NCBI GenBank assembly: GCA_021803885.1
Contig: JAJZKY010000244.1
Coordinates: 1-6,859, forward strand
DNA length: 6,859 bases
Origin: Planctomycetota bacterium
GTDB lineage: Bacteria; Planctomycetota; Phycisphaerae; WQYP01; JAJZKY01
Reading direction: 5' to 3'
This document shows, piece after piece, positions 1 to 5,376 of this stretch; position 1 is the first letter of the stretch, and each line of letters begins with the position of its first letter. The notes beneath the pieces were generated by a model. It worked only from the letters and a program-made list of their open reading frames with translations, was not told the origin of the DNA and ran no database searches. The position numbers were made by a program, and so were the translations under genes.

Positions 1-1
1 C

Positions 2-505
2 AGTTACCCGGGCTATCTTGCGATTACCATCTACCGGGTTGCGCACGAACTGCACCGGCTCGGCGTGCCGCTGATTCCGCGTGCGATGACCGAATATGCC
101 CACAGCCTCACCGGCATTGATATCCACCCGGGTGCGCGGATAGGCGAATATTTTTTCATTGATCATGGAACGGGCGTGGTGATCGGCGAAACCACCGTCA
201 TCGGGCGCAATGTGAAGATTTATCAGGGGGTGACGCTCGGCGCGTTATCCACACGCGGTGGTCAGAGTCTGCGCGGATCCAAACGCCACCCGACACTTGA
301 AGACGATGTGATGGTTTACCCGAATGCGAGCATTCTCGGGGGTGAGACCGTGGTCGGGCGCGGCGCCACCATTAATGGAAATGTATTTGTTACCCAGTCC
401 GTGCCCGCCAATACGCGCGTGAGCGTCAAACACCCCGAACTGCAATACCGCAATCGCCCGCCGCGTGAATTTGTTCAGGAATTACCGCCGGATTTTCAAA
501 TTTAA
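2..505 (+). CDS. cysE: Serine O-acetyltransferase, C-terminal part (5' end outside window)
   Basis: Transfers acetyl from acetyl-CoA to L-serine, giving O-acetylserine for cysteine synthesis in the cytoplasm. The reading frame is already open at base 2, so only the last 167 residues are present; the GTG at 65 is internal, not the start. Numbering from base 2, the linker helix ([17 protein letters not shown]) leads into hexapeptide repeats of a left-handed beta helix. Family catalytic features are visible: Asp40 in GIDIHPG, His55 in [13 protein letters not shown], and the CoA/serine-binding SKRHP at 93-97. The chain ends in isoleucine (PPDFQI). In CysE proteins a C-terminal Ile docks into the active site of O-acetylserine sulfhydrylase, so this enzyme may form the cysteine synthase complex. 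The ALSTRGGQ loop resembles the EpsC-like branch rather than E. coli CysE. No cysK follows; the next bases are repeat-rich. Confidence 0.95.
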   Translation, partial: SYPGYLAITIYRVAHELHRLGVPLIPRAMTEYAHSLTGIDIHPGARIGEYFFIDHGTGVVIGETTVIGRNVKIYQGVTLGALSTRGGQSLRGSKRHPTLEDDVMVYPNASILGGETVVGRGATINGNVFVTQSVPANTRVSVKHPELQYRNRPPREFVQELPPDFQI

Positions 506-624
506 GCGCCAGACGACTTCGTGTCTCGGTCCGTTCTCAAGGCCTTGGAACATGCCGTGAGCGACTTGTGTGAAGCTGTTTTTGCACGCCCGGAAAAACT
601 CCGCACGCACGGTTATGCAGCCCG

Positions 625-804
625 CGCGGCGGAGCAGGTGAATCACGACCATCGCGATTGCGCGCCGGTGGATTTATTCTACCGGTGACCACCGCGGGAA
701 AAGCCATTTTAACCGCATGGGGCGCAGTGGAACGCAGAGGACGGTCAACTGCGCCGCCATATAGCCGCCGGCTTGCCGGCGGTAACGCTGGAAAGGGTAT
801 CAGG
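625..804 (+). repeat. Interspersed repeat, copy 1 (inverted partner at 4090-4268)
   Basis: This segment matches the reverse complement of 4090-4268. The part at 748-804 is identical over 57 bp to the reverse complement of 4090-4146. The outer part (625-747) matches only about 70% by eye with small indels, but keeps a perfect 12-mer at 665-676 (partner 4211-4222) and a 14-mer with one mismatch around 637-650. The identical core contains a perfect inverted repeat, ccgccggc/gccggcgg (765-772 and 775-782, separated by tt), which could form a hairpin. No transposase is nearby, so it resembles a REP- or MITE-like element more than an insertion sequence. Confidence 0.85.
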
Positions 805-812
805 GTATCAGG
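795..812 (+). repeat. Short tandem repeat gggtatca x 2.25
   Basis: The 8-mer gggtatca occurs twice back to back (795-802, 803-810) and begins a third time (gg). The inverted partner near 4090 has only one unit, so this copy gained a unit by slippage or the other lost one. It sits exactly at the edge of the perfect 57-bp core. Confidence 0.75.
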
Positions 813-861
813 AAAACTGGGGGCGCGAGCGTCTCGCCCGCCGTTTGATTCCGCCTGCCCC

Positions 862-916
862 GCGCGTTAGGCTTTCATCCGTAATTCCATTTTGAGGCCG
901 TGTGATGGTTGCATGT
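862..916 (+). repeat. Leader-like direct repeat, copy 1
   Basis: Bases 881-916 match 1824-1859 at 35 of 36 positions, and 862-880 match 1805-1823 at about 14 of 19. The shared part starts with gcgcgtta and includes GAGG (894-897) seven bases before an ATG (905), so each copy carries a complete translation start signal. Similarity ends within a few bases of the ATG. Here the ATG opens a frame of only 50 codons, so either the original gene was replaced or broken, or the repeat is not tied to translation. Confidence 0.85.
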
Positions 917-1140
917 TGCTGCTACGCCAGCGCGGAGAGAGGCCCTGGCACGCCGAGCCTTTCGTGGAATATTGGGCCGCAGGAGACCGGCCGGTTACAG
1001 CTACGGCCTGTATGCGGGCGGTGGAGTCACGAACGTAACCGAGGGCGTCCCCGTTGACACCGGAGTTCAGCGTGACAGCCGGTGGCGAATACTACTGGCT
1101 GATCGGAATGGTTGGCGTTTAAGTCCGGGAGATCCCTTCC

Positions 1141-1761
1141 ATGGTTTACCTTGCGGTGGCTGCGTCGGTGGTCCTCTCCGTATTGCTTACGATTGCGGTT
1201 TTGGGCCATTGGAGACGGAGAGAACTGCTGAACCTTCGGCTTGAGCGGCCGCCTAGGGACGCGCCGCCACGCCCTCCAGAGGGGGCGGGACCCGATGCCA
1301 CTGGGGCGCCGATCTTGGAAACCGGAATGGGCGCCGAGGAGGCGGTCGTTTGGCTGCAGGCACTGACCCAACCGACCAGAGCAATGAACGTGCCAAGGCT
1401 CACTGCGCTCGAGCCCAGCCGGCTCTTCTACGGCAGGCATACGTCCAGGGGCGTGATTGTCTGCGCCGTGCGGGGGTGCCGTGCAGTCTCCGTGGACGGT
1501 GTCCGAGTCGCTGTATCGGCGCGATCTGGGAGGGGCGTGTTCCACGTCCGATACCTACGATTGGGGCACCTAATCGCCGCTGGGTTGTTCGTCGTCGGGG
1601 AATTACATTTCAATTTCGGATTCCCCGGAAGGCACCATCCGGCGTGGGGGTTTTCGAATCTGGTTGGTGTGCTTTTGCCGGGCTTGGTTGGTGGGGGATT
1701 TCTCGCGAAGGGCCTGCGGGTTCGGCGGGCGGTAATCCATGAGCTGCGGCAAGCCATTTAA
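1141..1761 (+). CDS. Unrecognised membrane protein, 206 aa
   Basis: I do not recognise this family. The start is supported by GGGAGA (1127-1132) eight bases before ATG 1141. A hydrophobic segment at residues 2-22, followed by HWRRRELL, looks like a signal anchor. A Pro/Arg/Gly-rich linker (about 36-56) precedes a soluble middle region (65-135). Two more hydrophobic stretches follow, about 142-158 and 171-190, ending in the basic tail KGLRVRR. A small membrane protein with up to three spans is the likely picture. A long frame exists on the opposite strand (1027-1545), but it lacks the membrane pattern and starts inside this gene. The DNA near 1525-1580 has the flavour of the GC-rich interspersed words seen elsewhere in the window, so part of the frame may be repeat-derived. 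Gene reality is moderate, function unknown. Confidence 0.55.
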   Translation: MVYLAVAASVVLSVLLTIAVLGHWRRRELLNLRLERPPRDAPPRPPEGAGPDATGAPILETGMGAEEAVVWLQALTQPTRAMNVPRLTALEPSRLFYGRHTSRGVIVCAVRGCRAVSVDGVRVAVSARSGRGVFHVRYLRLGHLIAAGLFVVGELHFNFGFPGRHHPAWGFSNLVGVLLPGLVGGGFLAKGLRVRRAVIHELRQAI

Positions 1762-1763
1762 TA

Positions 1764-1805
1764 CTTGGGGCGGCCACCTACTGCGACTTCTCCGCCCTGT
1801 CCAAG
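1764..1805 (+). repeat. Imperfect hairpin after the 206-aa gene
   Basis: CTTGGGGCGG (1764-1773) can pair with CCGCC (1792-1796) and CCAAG (1801-1805), leaving ctgt bulged out: ten pairs with one bulge and an 18-base loop. It begins three bases after the stop codon at 1759-1761 and runs into the gcgcgtta that opens leader copy 2. There is no U tract, so a classical terminator is not supported; a folded recombination site is the other idea (see findings). Confidence 0.4.
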
Positions 1806-1859
1806 CGCGTTATGATTTCGACAGTAATTCCATTTTGAGGCCGTGTCATGGTTGCATGT
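1805..1859 (+). repeat. Leader-like direct repeat, copy 2, with translation start of the 3-gene operon
   Basis: Second copy of the leader seen at 862-916. It holds GAGG at 1837-1840, seven bases before ATG 1848, which opens the 186-aa frame. The one difference in the best 36 bases is the base just before the ATG (g904 against c1847). Shared sequence upstream of, and including, the start codon suggests duplication of a 5' leader, possibly with promoter function, although no clear -35/-10 pair could be picked out by eye. Confidence 0.8.
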
Positions 1860-2408
1860 GCTGACATATTAACCGCTGAACGAAGGGCAGAGAATCCTCG
1901 CTCTCACTGCGGTGGAGAAGCGCGAACCCCAACTCGCACAGCACTGCCCCATGCCGACCGGAGATATTATCTATCGAAGCCGCACTACTGCCGCAATGAT
2001 GACGGGTGGCCTATTGTCGGCCGATGGGATTTATCCGGCAGTCCCTCCGCAGGGATGCGTGCCGATGCCGCGAAGGATTTTGCCAGCCTGTCCGACACGG
2101 GCCGCATCGTGAATCCGCTTATGCAGACATTCAGCGGCACCAGCGTGGCGCTCCCCCACAACGCATTCATTAATTGGAAGATCACGCGCGTATACACCTG
2201 CAAGTGCATCGAGGACGGCCATCCGACCGACGTCAAATACCAATCAACCACACGAAAGGATTTCCAAATCTCGTTCACGCCCGCTCCGCAGCACTGGGGC
2301 GGGACCTCCGGCAACCTCGCGCTGAAACAGACGCAAAGTGAACTGCGGGCAGATTTCGCTGACATCGTAAAGGAAATATACGAAGCATATACTGAGGGCC
2401 AAGAATGA
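1848..2408 (+). CDS. Unrecognised protein, 186 aa, first gene of a three-gene operon
   Basis: I do not recognise this family. ATG 1848 has GAGG seven bases upstream, inside the leader repeat; an in-frame stop at 1836-1838 rules out a longer form. No signal peptide or membrane segment is visible. The first ~36 residues are Arg/Ala/Thr-rich and look less protein-like than the rest, and a neighbouring frame reads plausibly over 1864-1960. The true start might therefore be later (for example Met70 at 2055), or a frameshift may exist. From about residue 40 codon use looks coding. Features include a Trp/Asp-rich stretch (DDGWPIVGRWDLSG, 51-64), a paired-cysteine motif CKC (118-120), and a charged C-terminal region likely to be helical (165-183, FADIVKEIYEAY). 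The stop overlaps the next start by 4 bases (ATGA, 2405-2408), implying coupled translation and a shared role. Confidence 0.65.
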   Translation: MVACADILTAERRAENPRSHCGGEARTPTRTALPHADRRYYLSKPHYCRNDDGWPIVGRWDLSGSPSAGMRADAAKDFASLSDTGRIVNPLMQTFSGTSVALPHNAFINWKITRVYTCKCIEDGHPTDVKYQSTTRKDFQISFTPAPQHWGGTSGNLALKQTQSELRADFADIVKEIYEAYTEGQE

Positions 2409-3556
2409 CCGCTGGAGCCGGGCCGGGCCGGCAAGATACGACGTCGACGGTTGAGCGCGGCATTCGGGGCTGGCTGCGGCTTGTTTGCACCTTTTTGCTT
2501 TTCGGTCTCTGGCTGGCAGCTTGCGCCGCGTGGCAGGCCCGTGTGACCATGTGGCCGTCTTCAGTGCCCGGCACCAGCGAGGTGAAAGCCCCTATGACTG
2601 CCCGCTTGGGCGGCCGCATCCCCAGAGCCGCGCGAGAAGGCTGGGTCGTTGCGGATATTTTTGGCCGGGTCGTCTCGATTCAGCCAGGGTCCGGCTACCT
2701 CTTTGCCCCCCTATCGAATAAGTACGGATCGTCCCGCCGATTGACGGTAAGCTGGTCCGGGCCGGATTCTGCCTGGCCGCGGAGCCGCCGGTTTCCATCG
2801 CAGCATTGGCGGATATACAAGAACGCATTCCTTACGCGGGTTCCGACGGTTCCGGGTGAACTCGACGTGCATGGCAGGGGCCAGCCGCCACCCAACTGGT
2901 ATATGGTGGCACGGGGAGACATACCAAGCCTCGATGTTTGGTGGCCGCGTGCGTCGCCTTTTGTCGGATGGAACAACCCCGACACCGTCCGCCTGCACGG
3001 GCGCCGGGCAGTGGAGCGGCGGCTTGCTGAAAGGCTCGCCTGGGATGGAGCGGCGCCGTGGCTGGCGAGGGACCAGGCACAGGGGGCGATAAAGTCCCTA
3101 TCGAAGTTGAACGATGAATTTATTTTCGCGATGGGAACAGGCCGTGCGCCGCTTTCCGAAGGTGCCGGTGCCGTGACGCGGCTGGCGGCACACCTCGTGG
3201 TGAAGTACGCGTGGGTGCGGCCGGGCCACGGCGCCTCCACGCTCCTGCACGTCGGAGCCAATTTCCTTTACGTTTACTCTCGGCGGTACGGGGGCACGGG
3301 ACCCGCCGGACATTCCTACAGGGAATGGCACTGGTTATGCTTTAATACATTCGGGCAATGCTTTGCCAGAGGCGTAGACATATTCCCTCAAACGATGACC
3401 ACGCCCTTGGCGATCCGCCGCGTCGAAGCGAGCGTGGGCCTTTTGAACCCCAAGGGCAAGCAAACTGTCACCGCGCGTCCCGCTCTCTCGGCCCCGCCGC
3501 CGTCAAACCAGCACGCGGCCACCATGGGTGTCCCGCATCGACGGGGAAAGGAGTAA
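2405..3556 (+). CDS. Unrecognised single-span, probably exported protein, 383 aa
   Basis: I do not recognise this family. ATG 2405 overlaps the upstream stop, with GAGGG (2394-2398) six bases before it. A short basic N-terminus (RGIRGWLR) is followed by a hydrophobic segment at about 24-43 (LVCTFLLFGLWLAACAAW), which looks like a signal anchor placing ~335 residues outside the cytoplasmic membrane. LAAC at 37-40 faintly resembles a lipobox (cleavage before Cys40), so a lipoprotein cannot be excluded. The main body is rich in Trp, Arg and Gly, with WW at 179-180 and an Arg-rich helix-like stretch HGRRAVERRLAERLAW (198-213). A short hydrophobic stretch lies at about 281-291, and EWHWLCFNTFGQCF (307-320) contains two cysteines. 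The tail after 350 is Pro/Ala-rich and probably disordered. No catalytic motif stands out. Confidence 0.75.
   Translation: MTAGAGPGRQDTTSTVERGIRGWLRLVCTFLLFGLWLAACAAWQARVTMWPSSVPGTSEVKAPMTARLGGRIPRAAREGWVVADIFGRVVSIQPGSGYLFAPLSNKYGSSRRLTVSWSGPDSAWPRSRRFPSQHWRIYKNAFLTRVPTVPGELDVHGRGQPPPNWYMVARGDIPSLDVWWPRASPFVGWNNPDTVRLHGRRAVERRLAERLAWDGAAPWLARDQAQGAIKSLSKLNDEFIFAMGTGRAPLSEGAGAVTRLAAHLVVKYAWVRPGHGASTLLHVGANFLYVYSRRYGGTGPAGHSYREWHWLCFNTFGQCFARGVDIFPQTMTTPLAIRRVEASVGLLNPKGKQTVTARPALSAPPPSNQHAATMGVPHRRGKE
3547..3553 (+). promoter_or_regulatory. Strong ribosome binding site fixing the start of the 126-aa gene
   Basis: AAAGGAG ends eight bases before ATG 3562. It decides the start: the same frame is open upstream to 3358, but that extension lies over the 3' end of the 383-aa gene and has no such signal. 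The site overlaps the last codons of that gene. Confidence 0.8.
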
Positions 3557-3561
3557 TTGAC

Positions 3562-3942
3562 ATGAGACCATTACTGCGAAGGGCCTCGAACCTGGTCGCC
3601 ATCCGAAATTGCATTTTGTTCGCGGTGATCGTGGCGATGATCGAATGGCTTTATTTTCCACCTCTCCACGGCTGGCATTTTGGTCCTATTGAACTTGCGA
3701 TTTCGCGCGCGGCGGCGTGCGCCCTTTTCTGGCTGTTTGCGGTGCTGGTTGGATACTCTGCATGCGCCGAACTCGCCGAGAAACTGATTCCACGACGTGG
3801 GGGCAAATCGGGTGCCTCCGAGGGTAGATTCGCCGAGATATCCGTTGGACTGCTTGCCGGCCTTGCAACGATGGTAGGGTTCCTGTTCATTTTCTGGCCG
3901 AGTATCAGCCAGTTTTTCGCGCATCTATCCAGTTCTCTGTGA
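3562..3942 (+). CDS. Unrecognised small membrane protein, 126 aa, last gene of the operon
   Basis: I do not recognise this family. The start lies five bases after the stop of the 383-aa gene and is fixed by a strong Shine-Dalgarno. Three hydrophobic segments are visible: about 15-32 (RNCILFAVIVAMIEWLYF), 46-68 (ISRAAACALFWLFAVLVGYSACA) and 93-114 (ISVGLLAGLATMVGFLFIFW). A basic N-terminus (MRPLLRR) and a basic loop KLIPRRGGK (74-82) suggest that both face the cytoplasm. The protein is almost entirely membrane-embedded and has no obvious catalytic residues, so it may anchor or assist the 383-aa product, or form a pore. Position and spacing make co-expression with the two upstream genes very likely. 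No terminator-like hairpin with a U tract is evident after its TGA. Confidence 0.8.
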   Translation: MRPLLRRASNLVAIRNCILFAVIVAMIEWLYFPPLHGWHFGPIELAISRAAACALFWLFAVLVGYSACAELAEKLIPRRGGKSGASEGRFAEISVGLLAGLATMVGFLFIFWPSISQFFAHLSSSL

Positions 3943-4404
3943 TGGGAGCGCCTGCAGAACATACTCCGACGCAAAATCCAGTTTGAGTCCCTGCTACCGT
4001 CTGCGTTAATGAAAACTCAATGGTGTATCGACACATCGGATTTGGCGGCATCGCTGGATTGCGACCCCAGTAACCTCAACCTCTGCGAACCTGATACCCT
4101 TTCCAGCGTTACCGCCGGCAAGCCGGCGGCTATATGGCGGCGCAGTCGCCCGTCCTCTCTGAGCCCCCTGCGGTTCGTACCTGTTTTCATCAATGTGGTG
4201 ACCGGCGCATTAAATCCACCGGCTGACATTTGCCCTGGTCGTGAATCACCTGCGCTCGGCGGCGCGGGGCGCCATTTGCCGTAATCTGCCCTATAGTGGT
4301 ATGGTGGTATCAGCGCCCGGCCGGAGTGATAAATGGGGGCAGATGCCGCCGTGCGGCACCGCATGATAGCTCGCTTGGTGCACAGATTTGGTTGAGGATC
4401 ATCC
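3943..4404. other. Gene-poor repeat-rich stretch before the protease gene
   Basis: No convincing gene in 462 bases. A frame from ATG 4009 to 4284 has no Shine-Dalgarno and runs through the inverted repeat, as does a minus-strand frame at 4017-4448; both look like repeat translations. Bases 3972-3993 weakly match the leader repeat (about 16 of 21, tccagtttgag core) and may be a decayed third copy. The inverted copy of the ~180-bp repeat fills 4090-4268. The promoter of the protease gene presumably lies in 4270-4390, but no clear pair of boxes is visible; TATAGT at 4292-4297 has no well-spaced -35. The protease Shine-Dalgarno is TGAGGA (4393-4398), before ATG 4405. Confidence 0.6.
4090..4268 (-). 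repeat. Interspersed repeat, copy 2, inverted relative to copy 1
   Basis: Reverse-complement copy of 625-804. Bases 4090-4146 are the perfect 57-bp partner of 748-804, including the palindrome at 4112-4119/4122-4129 (loop aa). The outer part, to about 4268, is diverged with indels. The two copies face each other and bound the ~3.3-kb block holding all the unrecognised genes. The pair could support inversion by homologous recombination, or mark the ends of an acquired segment. Confidence 0.85.
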
Positions 4405-5346
4405 ATGTTCCGTGGCGCATTTAAGCTTTTTCGTGTAGCGGGTATCACGGTTTACCTGCATTACACATGGTTTCTGGCTCTGTGGTTCTTCGCCCAGTCT
4501 CCCATTAAGCGGTACTCGAGTCCGGTATGGAATTATGCCGAGGCACTTGGACTCTTTGCCATTGTCTTAACGCATGAATTTGGCCATGCACTGGCGACCC
4601 GCAGTGTCGGCGGCAAGGCCGATACGATCATCCTCTGGCCGTTCGGCGGGATTGCTTTTGTCAATGCTCCCCGGCGGCCGCTCGCCACGCTCTGGGCCAT
4701 CGCGGCCGGTCCGCTGGTTAACGTGGTGCTGGTGCCCGTGTTTTACGGTTTGAATCATCTGGCGGCAGCCGACCACGCGAGTCTGAATCTCAATGTGATC
4801 CACTTCCTGGCCGCCCTGCAACTCATGAATATTGTTCTACTGATTTTTAATATCCTGCCGATTTATCCGCTTGACGGAGGACAGATACTTTCCAGCATCC
4901 TCTGGCTGTTCATGAAGGAGGCCAAGGCGATTCGCATCGCCGCCGCCATCGGTATGATCGGCTCGCTGGGCCTGCTGATCCTGCTTTTATCACAAGGGGG
5001 AATTGCAAATAATATTTATGCCGTTCTGATCATGGGGTTCCTCTTCTTTACCGCCCGCCGGGCGTATATCAATGCCGGTCGGACCCGGAATGCCCCGGCA
5101 GTTCATTCCGACTGCCATTGCCCGCAGTGCCATAACAGCCCTCCGGCAGGATTAAACATCAAGTGCCCGCAATGTAACACACAATTTGACATCTTTGCCG
5201 CCCACGCCGTCTGTCCCGGCTGCGGACAACGCTATACCCATGTACCCATTACCTGCGGCATGTGTCATTCCACCCATCCGATTGCGGACTGGCTGACAGT
5301 CGCAACGGTTGATGCGGGCACGCCGGGAGATACCGCGCCCCATTGA
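4405..5346 (+). CDS. Site-2-type zinc metalloprotease (peptidase M50) with C-terminal zinc-ribbon-like tail
   Basis: An intramembrane metalloprotease of the SpoIVFB/S2P-like M50 branch, 313 aa, with GAGG (4394-4397) seven bases before its ATG. The active-site helix carries HEFGH at 57-61, whose two His and one Glu bind zinc and activate water. The third ligand is Asp157 in the NILPIYPLDGG motif (149-159). GPLVN (102-106) fits the conserved loop between core helices. Hydrophobic spans lie at about 18-31, 45-64, 94-117, 131-152, 178-196 and 200-217. There is no PDZ domain and no CBS domain. Instead, residues 237-287 hold nine cysteines: CHCPQC, CPQC (254-257), CPGC (270-273) and CGMC (284-287), resembling two zinc ribbons on the cytoplasmic side. 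Natural substrates of such proteases are membrane-bound regulators; none is encoded nearby. It stands alone and converges on the ligase gene. Confidence 0.93.
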   Translation: MFRGAFKLFRVAGITVYLHYTWFLALWFFAQSPIKRYSSPVWNYAEALGLFAIVLTHEFGHALATRSVGGKADTIILWPFGGIAFVNAPRRPLATLWAIAAGPLVNVVLVPVFYGLNHLAAADHASLNLNVIHFLAALQLMNIVLLIFNILPIYPLDGGQILSSILWLFMKEAKAIRIAAAIGMIGSLGLLILLLSQGGIANNIYAVLIMGFLFFTARRAYINAGRTRNAPAVHSDCHCPQCHNSPPAGLNIKCPQCNTQFDIFAAHAVCPGCGQRYTHVPITCGMCHSTHPIADWLTVATVDAGTPGDTAPH

Positions 5347-5349
5347 TCT

Positions 5350-5368
5350 CCGCATCGGGCCGATGCGG
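5350..5368. terminator. Possible bidirectional terminator hairpin between convergent genes
   Basis: ccgcatcg (5350-5357) and cgatgcgg (5361-5368) form a perfect 8-bp stem with a 3-base loop, placed in the 30-base gap between the stop of the protease (5344-5346) and the stop of the ligase on the other strand (5377-5379). Position and symmetry suit termination from both sides. Neither side has a U tract, so it may work as a weak terminator or as 3'-end protection. Confidence 0.6.
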
Positions 5369-5376
5369 CACGTTCG

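Larger units (their letters stand above)
506..1140. other. Gene-poor repeat-rich stretch after cysE
   Basis: I see no convincing gene in these 635 bases. The cysE frame stays open after its TAA up to a TGA at 686-688; a GTG at 521 would give a 55-residue peptide with no clear Shine-Dalgarno. The ~180-bp inverted repeat copy lies at 625-804, followed by an 8-bp tandem repeat (795-812), an imperfect hairpin at 821-839 and the first leader repeat at 862-916. The leader carries GAGG at 894-897 and an ATG at 905, but the frame that follows stops after 50 codons (TGA 1055-1057) and resembles nothing known. A short open frame ending at the TAA 1120-1122 (reads ...GGEYYWLIGMVGV) could be the remnant of a broken gene. 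No U-rich terminator is evident behind cysE. Confidence 0.6.

Noticed and set aside
658..870. 70-codon plus-strand open frame
   Set aside because: Almost entirely repeat sequence (copy 1, the tandem repeat and a hairpin), with no Shine-Dalgarno.
909..1244. 111-codon open frame from a TTG
   Set aside because: No start signal for that TTG, Arg/Gly-rich composition, and it overlaps the better-supported start at 1141.
1027..1545. 172-codon minus-strand open frame
   Set aside because: It is Arg/Pro/His-rich, has no clear Shine-Dalgarno or domain pattern, and lies antisense to the more plausible 206-aa membrane protein.
2695..3261. 188-codon minus-strand open frame
   Set aside because: Shadow of the 383-aa gene: basic, low-complexity product and no start signal.
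4276..4297. Promoter-like TTGCCG...TATAGT before the M50 gene
   Set aside because: The spacer is only about 10 bases, too short for a housekeeping sigma-factor promoter; no better -35 sits 17 bases upstream.
4017..4448. 143-codon minus-strand open frame
   Set aside because: It runs through the inverted repeat and across the start of the M50 gene. Its central part is a translation of the repeat, and the similar peptide read from copy 1 breaks frame.
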